From contig JAFPWG010000015.1 in the NCBI GenBank assembly GCA_017395045.1, forward strand, positions 1 to 64,000: a DNA stretch of 64,000 bases, given 5' to 3'. Both the position numbers and the translations under genes were made by a program. Numbering within the stretch: position 1 is the stretch's first letter; each line of letters begins with the position of its first letter. This document shows, piece by piece, positions 54,283 through 62,536 of this stretch. This DNA comes from Bacteroidales bacterium (GTDB lineage Bacteria; Bacteroidota; Bacteroidia; Bacteroidales; UBA932). The notes beneath the pieces were generated by a model that was not told the origin of the DNA, made no database searches, and was given only the letters and a program-made list of their open reading frames with translations.

Positions 54283-54290
54283 TATCTTTG
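54283..54290 (+). promoter_or_regulatory. -7 box for rnr
   Basis: TATCTTTG matches the consensus exactly and lies 20 nt before ATG 54311. It is divergent from the GH3 operon promoter about 80 bp away. Confidence 0.6.
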
Positions 54291-54310
54291 TACAGTTAAT
54301 CCATTGAATC

Positions 54311-56512
54311 ATGCCGAAAAGAAGAAAGGACCATGGTGGAAGGGCTGCCATGGGGAGGTCGAGAAAGCAGAAGAAAACCAGAATCATTCCCGAATACGAA
54401 GGGACGGCCATGATGTCCCGGGAAGGATTCGTGTTCGTCCGTATCGAAGGACAGGATGAAGACGTTTATGTGAAGGCTTCGAAGACCCGGGGTGCACTGC
54501 ACGGGGACACCGTCCGCGTAGCGGTGACCCAGGAGAAGGAGGGGCCGGCGAAGCGTCGCAGCGGCGAGATCATCGCCATCGTCGAACGTTCGAAGAAACC
54601 CTTCGTGGGCATCCTCCACATCGTCGGGAAGCAGGCCTGGGTGCTGATGTCTTCCAAGACGATGCCCTATGACATTTCCGTTCCCATCCCGGAAGGCGGC
54701 AAGCGCGGCATGAAGGTCGCGGCTGTCGTGGACGAATGGCCGCGGGGCGAGACCGGGCCCGTCGGTCATGTCGTGGACATCCTGGGCATGCCCGGCGAGA
54801 ACGACACCGAGATGCATGCCATCCTGGCGGAGTTCGGCCTTCCTTACCGGTTCGAAAAGGCGGTGGAGAACGCTGCCGACGAGATATCCGACGTCATTAC
54901 GGACAAGGACCGCGCTGGCCGTAAGGACTTCCGCAAGGTCCTTACTTTCACCATCGACCCGGCCGATGCCAAGGACTACGACGACGCCCTGTCGTTCCGG
55001 AAGCTGGACAACGGCAACTACGAGGTGGGCATCCACATCGCCGACGTATCCTATTACGTGAAACCCGGGACTCCGGTGGATGCCGAGGCGCAGGCCCGCG
55101 GCACCTCCGTGTACCTCGTGGACCGTACCGTGCCCATGCTGCCGGAGAAACTCTCCAACAAGCTCTGTTCCCTTCGTCCGAATGAAGAGAAACTTACCTT
55201 CTCCGCCGTGTTCGAGGTCACTCCGCTGGCCAAGGTCATCCATCCCTGGTTCGGCCGGACGGAAATCATCTCCGACTACCGGTTCTCCTATGAACTGGCC
55301 CAGGAAATCATCGACGCCGGGGACGAGGCGATGGCCGGGCAGTTCGGGGAAGGGTCCGAATGCGGCATCGTTCCGGACGAGGTGAAGGAAGCCGTCCTCA
55401 CGCTGAACAAACTGGCCCTGAAGCTGCGCAAGAAGCGTTTCGCCGCCGGTGCGGTGAGCTTCGACCGGCCCGAGATGAAGGTGGATATCGACGAAAACGG
55501 CAAGCCGGTCGGCGTGCACCAGAAGTTCTCCAAGGAAGCCAACTGGCTCATCGAGGAGTTCATGCTCCTGGCGAACAAGTCCGTGGCGGAATTCGTCGCC
55601 TCGGACGGAAAGATGGGCGGGAAGGCGGTCAAGAACCCGAAGACGTTCGTCTATCGTGTCCACGACGAACCCAACCTGGAGAAAGTTACGGGCCTCCGCG
55701 AATTCGCCGGCAACCTGGGTTACAAGATGGGGCCGATCGGAAGCGGAAAGGACATCGCCCTGTCGCTGAACAACCTCCTGGCGGACGTCAAGGAAAAACC
55801 CGAGCTCGGCGCCATCCAGATCCTCGCCCTGAGGTCCATGGCCAAGGCCTGCTACAGCACCGACAATATCGGCCATTACGGCCTGGCTTTCAGGTTCTAT
55901 ACGCACTTTACGTCCCCGATCCGGCGCTACCCGGACCTGATGGTCCACCGCCTCCTCGCCCTGTATCTGAAGGGTGCCGAATCCCAGTCCCTGGATTACT
56001 ACACCGCCCAGTGCAAGCATGCCTCCGAGAGGGAGGTCATCGCGGCCGAAGCCGAGCGTGAAAGCATCAAATACAAGCTGGTTGAATTCATGGAAGACAA
56101 GGTGGGCCAGGAATTCGACGGCCACGTGTCCGGCGTCACCCAGTGGGGTATCTACGTGGAGATCGAGCCCACCAAGATCGAGGGCATGATTCCGTACCGG
56201 ACCATCAAGTCCGAATTCTACGACTTCGACGAAGACCACTACCGCGCCGTTGGCCGCCGTCACCATTCCTTCATCAAGCTCGGCGATCCGCTCCGCATCC
56301 GCGTAAAGGGCACGAACCTGGAGCAGAAACTCCTGGACTATGAACTGGTGGAGCCGGAAATGGAGAATGCGCCGGAACTGTCTGAAAGCGACTATCTCGA
56401 ATCCCTCACCGACGCTCCGGTGCCCAACCGTCCCCGCAAACCCGCCAGGGCACCCCGGAAGGGAGCCCTGAAGGCCGAACGGGAACGGATGAAAAAAGGC
56501 CGTCGTTCCTAA
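54311..56512 (+). CDS. rnr: Ribonuclease R
   Basis: 733 residues. A 3'-to-5' exoribonuclease of the RNB family that degrades structured RNA. Cold-shock-like OB domains come first (about 35-170, SREGFVFVRIEGQDEDVYVK). The RNB catalytic domain has IDPADAKDYDDALSF with the metal-binding Asp cluster, then HIADVSYYV and FTSPIRRYPDLMVHRLL. A C-terminal S1 domain (VGQEFDGHVSGVTQWGIYVE) and a basic tail rich in Arg/Lys complete the protein. It is a housekeeping gene with its own promoter. The mobile element begins only 12 bp after its stop. Confidence 0.95.
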   Translation: MPKRRKDHGGRAAMGRSRKQKKTRIIPEYEGTAMMSREGFVFVRIEGQDEDVYVKASKTRGALHGDTVRVAVTQEKEGPAKRRSGEIIAIVERSKKPFVGILHIVGKQAWVLMSSKTMPYDISVPIPEGGKRGMKVAAVVDEWPRGETGPVGHVVDILGMPGENDTEMHAILAEFGLPYRFEKAVENAADEISDVITDKDRAGRKDFRKVLTFTIDPADAKDYDDALSFRKLDNGNYEVGIHIADVSYYVKPGTPVDAEAQARGTSVYLVDRTVPMLPEKLSNKLCSLRPNEEKLTFSAVFEVTPLAKVIHPWFGRTEIISDYRFSYELAQEIIDAGDEAMAGQFGEGSECGIVPDEVKEAVLTLNKLALKLRKKRFAAGAVSFDRPEMKVDIDENGKPVGVHQKFSKEANWLIEEFMLLANKSVAEFVASDGKMGGKAVKNPKTFVYRVHDEPNLEKVTGLREFAGNLGYKMGPIGSGKDIALSLNNLLADVKEKPELGAIQILALRSMAKACYSTDNIGHYGLAFRFYTHFTSPIRRYPDLMVHRLLALYLKGAESQSLDYYTAQCKHASEREVIAAEAERESIKYKLVEFMEDKVGQEFDGHVSGVTQWGIYVEIEPTKIEGMIPYRTIKSEFYDFDEDHYRAVGRRHHSFIKLGDPLRIRVKGTNLEQKLLDYELVEPEMENAPELSESDYLESLTDAPVPNRPRKPARAPRKGALKAERERMKKGRRS

Positions 56513-56523
56513 GCGGATCGGAA

Positions 56524-56593
56524 CCGTCGAACGGAAATGATTGAATCTTAATACTTTATTGATTATTGCCTAGTCTAAAACGACTAGGCAATA
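56524..56593 (+). repeat. Left inverted end with perfect 14-bp hairpin
   Basis: Outer box 56524-56545 contains a small palindrome (CCGT-CGA-ACGG). The hairpin arms ATTATTGCCTAGTC (56562-56575) and GACTAGGCAATAAT (56582-56595) pair perfectly around TAAAAC. There is no T-run, so a simple terminator is less likely than a transposase recognition structure, though it may also stop rnr transcription. Confidence 0.85.
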
Positions 56594-56647
56594 ATGTTTA
56601 ATCTGCTGATTTAAAGGCGTTTCCATTTTGCGCTCAAAACGGATGCC

Positions 56648-57571
56648 CTAGCGGCTTTTCAAGGTCATGTGCAGAAATTTGGCTATTTGTTCCGGCGGGG
56701 CATCGATCGAGTGCTGAAGGAAGAGGAACAGTTCGACTTCCTCATCGATGGAGAGGGTGAGAAGGTCATGGATGTCCTTCAGCTTTCCTTCCCGAAGCAG
56801 AAGGGTTGTCATCTGGTTATAGCACGCGTCAGACTTGCCGACAAAGTTTTCTTTCAAGTCGTACTCGCTACCGGTAGTCGAATGCATCGCCGTCAGGAGT
56901 TTCTCATAGCTTCCGAAACAATTGATGGTGGCCTGATAATCAATCACATTGTAGGTCGTGATGATGAAATCGGTCAGTTGGAGCCTTTCTTTGCGGTCCA
57001 GGGGCTGGAACAACCGTTCCAATTGAGGATACCCCATCGGCTTTCCCGCCTTGAATTGAGCCTTTACTTCCTTGATTGCCTTCTGAAGCGGCCAGCGGGC
57101 ATTCCGGATGACCAGTTTCTCGGAGAAGGGATGATTGGATTCAGCATAAGCCAGGTAGTTCCAGCGGTATTCCTCCGCTACTTTGGCCAGTTTGCGCTCG
57201 ACAGGATTATTCCCCACGTAGATGATATTGGAACGCGCCTTCTTCTCCTCGAACTTGGGCGCCCGTCCATAGGGACCTTCGAAAACGGCTCCCTTCCGAT
57301 GGAAACGCTCGTTATACTTTCGAGAAAAGGAAGCGTTGGTTTCGCACTTGAACCGTTCCAGGCTTTCCTTTCGGTCGGCCATGATGGCATCATGGACATG
57401 GTCAGGCATCTGGCACATCGCAAGCACCTTGATATGGTGTTTCCGTGCCATTGTACAATAATGCGTAAAATAGACGAGGTGGTCGCTGTAGGTATAGAAC
57501 AGGACACCGTTGTCATCGGTCCTCTGGTAACAATGGGTCAATGTATTCTTGTAAAACTTCCGACGCTTCAT
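56648..57571 (-). CDS. Y1 (HUH) transposase-like protein, REP-associated type
   Basis: 307 residues. The single-strand-nuclease HUH motif is visible as CQMPDHVHDAIM (His 58, His 60). The downstream segment IIYVGNNPVERKLAKVAEEY-RWNYLAY corresponds to the YVxxNPVRxGLV...YxWSSY region of REP-associated tyrosine transposases, making Tyr 118 the likely nucleophile. The length is larger than IS200 TnpA (about 150). The extra C-terminal 150 residues are helical and match nothing I recognise. It should nick and join single-stranded DNA at hairpin ends, and such hairpins flank it here. It is lower in GC than its neighbours. Confidence 0.8.
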   Translation of the reverse strand: MKRRKFYKNTLTHCYQRTDDNGVLFYTYSDHLVYFTHYCTMARKHHIKVLAMCQMPDHVHDAIMADRKESLERFKCETNASFSRKYNERFHRKGAVFEGPYGRAPKFEEKKARSNIIYVGNNPVERKLAKVAEEYRWNYLAYAESNHPFSEKLVIRNARWPLQKAIKEVKAQFKAGKPMGYPQLERLFQPLDRKERLQLTDFIITTYNVIDYQATINCFGSYEKLLTAMHSTTGSEYDLKENFVGKSDACYNQMTTLLLREGKLKDIHDLLTLSIDEEVELFLFLQHSIDAPPEQIAKFLHMTLKSR

Positions 57572-57670
57572 GCCTCTCGACTGCTTTTTGGATCAGAAGG
57601 GATCCTTGTCGCGAATATCGGCATGTTTGAAGGAAAATGCAAGGGAAGAAGGAATGAAATCGAACTTTTT

Positions 57671-57705
57671 TGCAGGTCAATTGAGGGATGGTTGATTGAC
57701 CTGCA
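57671..57705 (-). promoter_or_regulatory. Inverted repeat upstream of the transposase gene
   Basis: TGCAGGTCAAT (57671-57681) and ATTGACCTGCA (57695-57705) form a perfect 11-bp stem with a 13-nt loop, 100 nt before the transposase ATG. On the minus strand it is followed by A residues, not T, so it is not a terminator. It could be an operator, an RNA leader structure, or another transposase site. Confidence 0.6.
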
Positions 57706-57753
57706 GAGAATGCTCGTAAAATGGAAGTGCTTGATTATCTGCTATTTATGCAA

Positions 57754-57823
57754 TATTGCCTAGTCAAAAAAGACCAGGCAATAATCTTTAATCATTTGAT
57801 TTTCAATCAGTTCCGTTCGACGG
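57754..57823 (-). repeat. Right inverted end with imperfect hairpin
   Basis: Hairpin arms AATATTGCCTAGTC (57752-57765) and GACCAGGCAATAAT (57772-57785) have an A-rich loop and a mismatch at the fourth pair. A 15-bp spacer and the outer box 57802-57823 follow. The arrangement mirrors the left end base for base in length. Confidence 0.8.
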
Positions 57824-57852
57824 AGGCGGGGCGAACGGGGCGAGTTCCGGGC

Positions 57853-60800
57853 TTACTTGAACGCGTTCTCGCTGAGACCGGAGCCGGCGAGGCCTAGGTC
57901 GGCGAAGAAGGCGGGGACGGGACGTCCGAGGAGGGTGTCCACGTACAGCTTGGCGATATACTGCGACAGCATGAAACCGTGGCCGCGCATGCCGACGAAC
58001 AGGCCGGCGGCCGGGTCGATGATGTAGCGCGGTTCCGTGTAGTAGCCGCACCAGGTGGCCTGGAGGCTCATCCCCTTCAGCTGCGGAATCCATTCCGTGA
58101 ATACTTCGGTGGCGATTTCCAGGAAGGCCTGCGTATTGACCTTCAGGTTCTTGCCGGCCTCGGCCGCATCGGTGGCGGGGGAGGCGCAGCCGATGATCTG
58201 GCCGGTCGCGGCGAGCTGCTGGCCGTACACGGCGGAGAAGCCCTTGTAGTGGCGCCGGTCGATGAGCATGTCCAGCGAATCGCCATCCTTGCCGATGAGC
58301 GGAAGGCGCTTGGTGATAAAGGCCTGGTGGCGGACCGGGAAGAGTCCGCTGTCGATGCCCAGCATCCGGGCGAACTTCTCGGCGCCGGCGCCGAGGGCGT
58401 TCACGAAGACGGCCGTCTTGAACTTGCGGTACCGGCCGTCCGCGGTCTTGACTGTTATTAGATAGGTCTTGCCTGTCTTGGCCACATCCACCAGTTCCGT
58501 GTCTTCCATCACCTGTCCGCCCAGGCCGATACCGATCTGGCGCACCGTGTCGATGGTCTTGCCGGGGCTGGCCTGCCAGCAGTCGTTGGAGATGAGGGCG
58601 TGGGAGTAGATATCCAGGTCGGGGTTGATGTACGGGGAGATCTCGCGGGCGAAATCCTTCTTCTCGATCATGTAGGCGTCGGACCAGGCGCGGGAGGCGT
58701 CCAGGCTCTTGTAGGTAGCTTCGTCGTGGACGAAGTTCACGTACCGCGTCATCTTGAAGTCAATGTCGTGCTGCTTCTGCAGTTCCCTGAATATCTGCAG
58801 GTTCCCGTTCGCGATTTCCGCGAGGGCGGGGACGGAGAAAGCCGGGCGGCCTCCGGCGATGCAGCGCCAGGAACTTCCGTGCTCCTTGTTCACGAGGACC
58901 GGCTTCAGGCCGGCTTCGGCGAGGTAGCGGAACAGGGCGGTGCCGGCCATGCCGCCGCCGGCGACGAAGGCGCCCACTTCCACGGCCTGCCCATCGGAGA
59001 ACTGCGGGGAGGTGACGAGGGTATGGGCCCCGGTGAGGTTGCAGACATTGCCGATCTCCACGAGGTTCGCCATCGGTCCGCGGGGCGTGAATTCTCCCGT
59101 GACCTCGATGCCGTGCGCCCGCAGGACCTGCTTGGCGCGCGGGAGGCAACGGGAGCCGCGGCACGGGCCCATGCCCAGACGGGTGACGTGCTTGAGCTCC
59201 TGGGCCGTGATGCTCTTGCGGCCTTTCAGCGTTTCGAGCAGCTCCTTGAGACTTACGTCCTCACAGTGGCAGACGTAGGTTTCAGAACCGTCGGCGTCGC
59301 AAGGGACCATCCGCAGCGGTTCGGGGTAGTTCTCCTTGAGGATGAACCCGCGTGCATCGGTGATGTCTCCGTCCAGGCGGGTCGCTTTCACGGCGGCGAT
59401 GTTCGTCTTGTTGGGCTTCCGCATCACGCGCTCGATCTCGCCTTCGCCCACCTTGGCGCCGTTGTCGTCCACGAGGAAGACCTCCTTGGCGCCCTCGGGC
59501 AGGTTGAATTCCAAAGGCAGGAACAATTGGTTCCGGTCCTGGCGGTAGCCGAAAATGGCAAGACCGGGGCACTGCGCCACGCACTCCATGCAGCCGATGC
59601 ACTTGTCATAGTCGATGACCGGCGTAACGGAAGTGGAGCTCTTGGTGATGGCGCCCTGCTTGCAGGAGAACGAGCACGGATTGCAGGCGAAGCCATACAG
59701 GCAGTCGGCGATGACGAAGCCCTTGGCCGCCCTCCGCTCGGCGGAGGGTTTCCGGGGCTCGTCCAGCAGGCGTACCGGCCGCTGCTGGGAGTCGATATAG
59801 TCCTTGGAGACGGTCAGGTAGGCGTTGTAGTCGATACGCTTTCCCAGGTCCATCATCACTTCGTAGGCGCACTGACGGCCGCGGAGAACGGCGGAGGTTC
59901 CTTCGCCGATCCGCACCGCGTCCCCCACGCCGTGGCAGGAGCGGCCGAACACTTCGGCGCCTTTCCTCAACAGCTGGTTGTCGGGCAGCAGGCCCGTGCA
60001 GATGTTGATGCAGTCGATCCCGTCGATACGGACTTCGGTCCCGGGGATGGGCTTGAAATTCTCGCACTTGGCGATGACGGCGCCCACGATGCCGGTGCGG
60101 TCCGCGTTGGGGATGGCCTCCACGAGGGTATAGGAGGTCAGGATGGGGATGCCGAGCCGGCGGACGCGGTTCGCCTGGACGGGGAAGCCACCCTCATGGG
60201 GCATCGCCTCGATGATGGCCTTGACCCTGGCCCCGGCCTGCATCGCCTGGTAGGAGGTGAGATAGCCGATGTTGCCGGCGCCCACGGTGAGGATGTTCCT
60301 GCCGAGGAGGGTGAACTCCGTATTCATCATCCGCTGCACGACGGCGGCGGTGTACACCCCGGGCAGGTCGTCGTTCTTGAAAGCCGGCATGAACGGAAGC
60401 GCACCGGCCGCCACGACAAGCTGGTCGGCATCGACATAGAAGATTTCCTGAGTGGCTACATTCTTGACTGCCAGGCGTTTCCCTTCCAGGATATCCCAGA
60501 CCACGCTGTCCAGCAGGATCCCTTCGCGGGAATCTCCCGCGAGGGTTTCGGCGATGTCGAAACCGCGCATGCCGCCGAACTTCTTCTCCTTTTCGAAGAA
60601 GAAGAACTGGTGCGTCTGCATCCGGAACTGGCCGCCGATGGCGTGGTTGTTGTCGATCACGAGGTTGTCCACCCCGGCCTTCCGGAGTTCCTCGCGGACG
60701 GCGAGGCCGGCGGGACCCGCACCGATGATGGCGACGGTGGTCTTGTATACCTTCTTGGGAGCGTCGTCCGTTGCAGTCCGGACCTCGGAGAAGCTCTCGG

Positions 60801-61083
60801 TCCCGGCGCGGTGGACTTCCTTCACGCCGTCCACCTTGGTGATGCAGATCCGGCGGATGTGCCCGTCCACGACCATCTCGCAGGCACCGCATTTGCCGAT
60901 GCCGCATTCCATCGTACGGTTGCGGTCTTTCAGGCTGTGGTGATGGACCGGGAATCCGGCCTGGTGCAGGGCCGCGGCGATGGTCTGACCTTTCTGTCCC
61001 GTGACGGGTTGCCCTTCAAAAAGAAAAGGATGCAGGTCTTCCTGCGGGATGTCCAGAATGGGGTGCTCTGAAATCTTGTACAT
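57853..61083 (-). CDS. Fused FAD/iron-sulfur amine or imino-acid dehydrogenase-like protein
   Basis: 1076 residues in four parts. (1) A 2Fe-2S domain of the Fer2_4 type (about 20-100, CGIGKCGACEMVVDG). (2) An FAD/NAD-linked pyridine-nucleotide-disulfide-type oxidoreductase (about 115-440, VAIIGAGPAGLAVREELRKA), as in HcnB. (3) A ferredoxin-like 4Fe-4S segment (CLYGFACNPCSFSCK, CIGCMECVAQCPG) and a BFD-like 2Fe-2S motif (CHCEDVSLKELLE, GMGPCRGSRCLPRAK). (4) A DAO-type FAD oxidase/dehydrogenase (about 700-1070, VEVGAFVAGGGMAGTALFRYL), as in HcnC. Related complexes (HcnABC, D-proline or hydroxyproline dehydrogenases, sarcosine oxidases) use separate subunits. There is no signal peptide, so it is cytosolic. 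The substrate is unknown; it has no operon partner. Confidence 0.8.
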   Translation of the reverse strand: MYKISEHPILDIPQEDLHPFLFEGQPVTGQKGQTIAAALHQAGFPVHHHSLKDRNRTMECGIGKCGACEMVVDGHIRRICITKVDGVKEVHRAGTESFSEVRTATDDAPKKVYKTTVAIIGAGPAGLAVREELRKAGVDNLVIDNNHAIGGQFRMQTHQFFFFEKEKKFGGMRGFDIAETLAGDSREGILLDSVVWDILEGKRLAVKNVATQEIFYVDADQLVVAAGALPFMPAFKNDDLPGVYTAAVVQRMMNTEFTLLGRNILTVGAGNIGYLTSYQAMQAGARVKAIIEAMPHEGGFPVQANRVRRLGIPILTSYTLVEAIPNADRTGIVGAVIAKCENFKPIPGTEVRIDGIDCINICTGLLPDNQLLRKGAEVFGRSCHGVGDAVRIGEGTSAVLRGRQCAYEVMMDLGKRIDYNAYLTVSKDYIDSQQRPVRLLDEPRKPSAERRAAKGFVIADCLYGFACNPCSFSCKQGAITKSSTSVTPVIDYDKCIGCMECVAQCPGLAIFGYRQDRNQLFLPLEFNLPEGAKEVFLVDDNGAKVGEGEIERVMRKPNKTNIAAVKATRLDGDITDARGFILKENYPEPLRMVPCDADGSETYVCHCEDVSLKELLETLKGRKSITAQELKHVTRLGMGPCRGSRCLPRAKQVLRAHGIEVTGEFTPRGPMANLVEIGNVCNLTGAHTLVTSPQFSDGQAVEVGAFVAGGGMAGTALFRYLAEAGLKPVLVNKEHGSSWRCIAGGRPAFSVPALAEIANGNLQIFRELQKQHDIDFKMTRYVNFVHDEATYKSLDASRAWSDAYMIEKKDFAREISPYINPDLDIYSHALISNDCWQASPGKTIDTVRQIGIGLGGQVMEDTELVDVAKTGKTYLITVKTADGRYRKFKTAVFVNALGAGAEKFARMLGIDSGLFPVRHQAFITKRLPLIGKDGDSLDMLIDRRHYKGFSAVYGQQLAATGQIIGCASPATDAAEAGKNLKVNTQAFLEIATEVFTEWIPQLKGMSLQATWCGYYTEPRYIIDPAAGLFVGMRGHGFMLSQYIAKLYVDTLLGRPVPAFFADLGLAGSGLSENAFK

Positions 61084-61119
61084 CTCAGTGTGCTTATGCG
61101 GTTAGTCGTTTTCGGGGTA

Positions 61120-61152
61120 TAAAGATAACAAATCCCAATGAAAAACCGCAAA
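61120..61152 (-). promoter_or_regulatory. Promoter for the fused dehydrogenase gene
   Basis: The minus strand shows TTTG (61149-61152), a 21-bp spacer and TATCTTTA (61120-61127), one base from the -7 consensus. The ATG is 36 nt downstream at 61083. Confidence 0.5.
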
Positions 61153-61174
61153 AAGTTTCCGATTTTTAACGAAA

Positions 61175-61825
61175 CTAGCCGAAGACCTCCCGCAGCACGG
61201 CGAGCGACCGGACCTGGATGGAGGACTCGGTGTGATATTCGAGATAGCGGAGCAGGTCTTCGCACAGGGCGTTCCGGTCCTCGCCTTTCAGGGGGATGAG
61301 CATCGACTCGGAGAAGGACGATGTCAGGAAGGGCCGGAGATGGTGGAGATGCTTTTCGGCGAAAGGGGCGATGTCGTCGAAGGAAGGGCTGAAGCCCAGC
61401 GCTCCGGCGAGTTCCAGCAGGAACCGGACGTGGAAATTGGCGAAATCGGTATCCAGGCCGTCCAGGGTGAGGACGCTGCGCACGCACCAGGGGAAGAGGC
61501 CGTCTTCCGTCTGCCCGTCCTTCACCGTCCGGAGGAGCACCTCCGACAGGAACAGGCTCATCGTGTTCTTGTACAGGTTCCCCCGGATGCCGTTCAGGGG
61601 ATCTTTCGCCACAAGGTTCCGGGCCGACCACAGGGCGGATTTCGGGTTCGGGACGACATCCATCTCCAGGATGTTCATGGGCAGCAGCAGCGTCATGCCG
61701 GCCTTTTTGCCCACATGGACGAGGAAACCCCGCCGCCCGTACGCTTCCGACAGCGTATGCACCACGACCGAGTTCTCCCCGAACTTCGTATGTCCCAGCA
61801 CGATGGCCTCGATGTTCTCCGTCAT
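61175..61825 (-). CDS. recO: DNA repair protein RecO
   Basis: 216 residues. An N-terminal OB-fold (IEAIVLGHTKFGENSVVVHT, YGRRGFLVHVGKK) and a helical C-terminal domain (SLFLSEVLLRTVKDGQTEDG, DFANFHVRFLLELAGALGFS) fit RecO, which loads RecA with RecR during gap repair. The start overlaps the upstream rdgB stop by 4 bp, so the two are translationally coupled. It is separated from the dehydrogenase by about 90 bp that contain the latter's promoter. Confidence 0.88.
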   Translation of the reverse strand: MTENIEAIVLGHTKFGENSVVVHTLSEAYGRRGFLVHVGKKAGMTLLLPMNILEMDVVPNPKSALWSARNLVAKDPLNGIRGNLYKNTMSLFLSEVLLRTVKDGQTEDGLFPWCVRSVLTLDGLDTDFANFHVRFLLELAGALGFSPSFDDIAPFAEKHLHHLRPFLTSSFSESMLIPLKGEDRNALCEDLLRYLEYHTESSIQVRSLAVLREVFG

Positions 61826-62448
61826 CCCAGGTTCTTCAGGTAGTCCGCCATGGCGCGGAGAGCCTTGCCGCGGTGGGAGATGGCGTTTTTCTGCTCCTCC
61901 GTGATCTCGGCCGCGGTCACGTCGTAACCGTCGGGAATGAAGACGGGGTCGTAGCCGAAACCGCCCTTCCCGGCCTTCTCCCGGGCGATGCGGCCTTCCA
62001 TGATGCCGTCGAAAAAGTGCTTCTCCCCGTTCAGGATGAGGGTGACGGACGTACGGAAGCGGGCCTTGCGGGTGGCGTGGGGCGTATTGAGGCCCAGTCC
62101 GCGGGCGCAGGACGCCTCCTCCTCCCGCCGGGCCATCTCGGAAAGGAGCTTGGCGATGTTGGCGGCCGGGTCCTTCTGCGGTCCGCCGTAGCGGGCGGTG
62201 TGGACGCCGGGGGCGCCGCCCAGGATCTCCACCTCCAGGCCCGTGTCGTCGGCAAAGCAGTCCAGGCCGGTCTTTTCATAGATATACTGCGCCTTCTCCA
62301 GGGAATTGGCCCGGAGGGTGTCGCCGGTTTCGGGAATGTCTTCGGGGATGCCGGCTTCGGCGGGGGTGACCAGTTCGAAACCTTCGCCCAGGATCTCCTG
62401 CGCCTCGCGCAGTTTTCCGGGATTGCCCGTAGCAAAAACGATCTTCAT
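61822..62448 (-). CDS. rdgB: XTP/dITP diphosphatase (non-canonical purine NTP pyrophosphatase)
   Basis: 208 residues, with all family blocks: FATGNPGKLREAQEILG, the catalytic FADDTGLEVEILGGAPGVHT, GRIAREKAGKGGFGYDPVFI and the terminal ISHRGKALRAM. It removes deaminated purine nucleotides from the pool. The start at 62448 (MKIVFATGN) is fixed by the family N-terminus; an open frame extending to 62652 has no coding look and overlaps the divergent protease promoter. It is coupled to recO. Confidence 0.94.
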   Translation of the reverse strand: MKIVFATGNPGKLREAQEILGEGFELVTPAEAGIPEDIPETGDTLRANSLEKAQYIYEKTGLDCFADDTGLEVEILGGAPGVHTARYGGPQKDPAANIAKLLSEMARREEEASCARGLGLNTPHATRKARFRTSVTLILNGEKHFFDGIMEGRIAREKAGKGGFGYDPVFIPDGYDVTAAEITEEQKNAISHRGKALRAMADYLKNLG

Positions 62449-62489
62449 CTCGTGCACGCTAATCTTCACAAAGATAGGCAAACTTTTCG

Positions 62490-62497
62490 TAACTTTG
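62490..62497 (+). promoter_or_regulatory. -7 box for the S41 protease gene
   Basis: TAACTTTG matches TAnnTTTG exactly and lies 39 nt before ATG 62537. It is divergent from rdgB. Confidence 0.6.
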
Positions 62498-62536
62498 TCC
62501 CATGGCACGCCCTTTGTGCGTACCCGTCTCCGGAAT

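Larger units (their letters stand above)
56524..57823. mobile_element. 1.3-kb element: Y1/RAYT-type transposase between 70-bp inverted ends
   Basis: The two ends are imperfect inverted repeats of 70 bp, 54 of 70 positions identical by hand count. Each end has an outer 22-bp box (CCGTCGAACGGAA then A or C, then TGATTGAA inward; 21/22 identical), a 15-bp spacer of conserved length, and a hairpin. The interior carries one transposase gene on the minus strand. Composition is clearly lower in GC than both flanking genes. The element sits between the 3' ends of rnr and the large dehydrogenase gene. No target-site duplication is evident. Confidence 0.72.

Noticed and set aside
56562..56595. Perfect hairpin after rnr as a plain rho-independent terminator
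   Set aside because: There is no T-run on either strand, the stem is AT-rich at its base, and a matching hairpin in mirrored position flanks the other side of the transposase. It may still terminate weakly.
56648..57571. Classical IS200 TnpA
   Set aside because: At 307 residues it is about twice the IS200 length, and the NPVE...YRWNY region resembles REP-associated transposases more closely; no TnpB or IscB partner is present.
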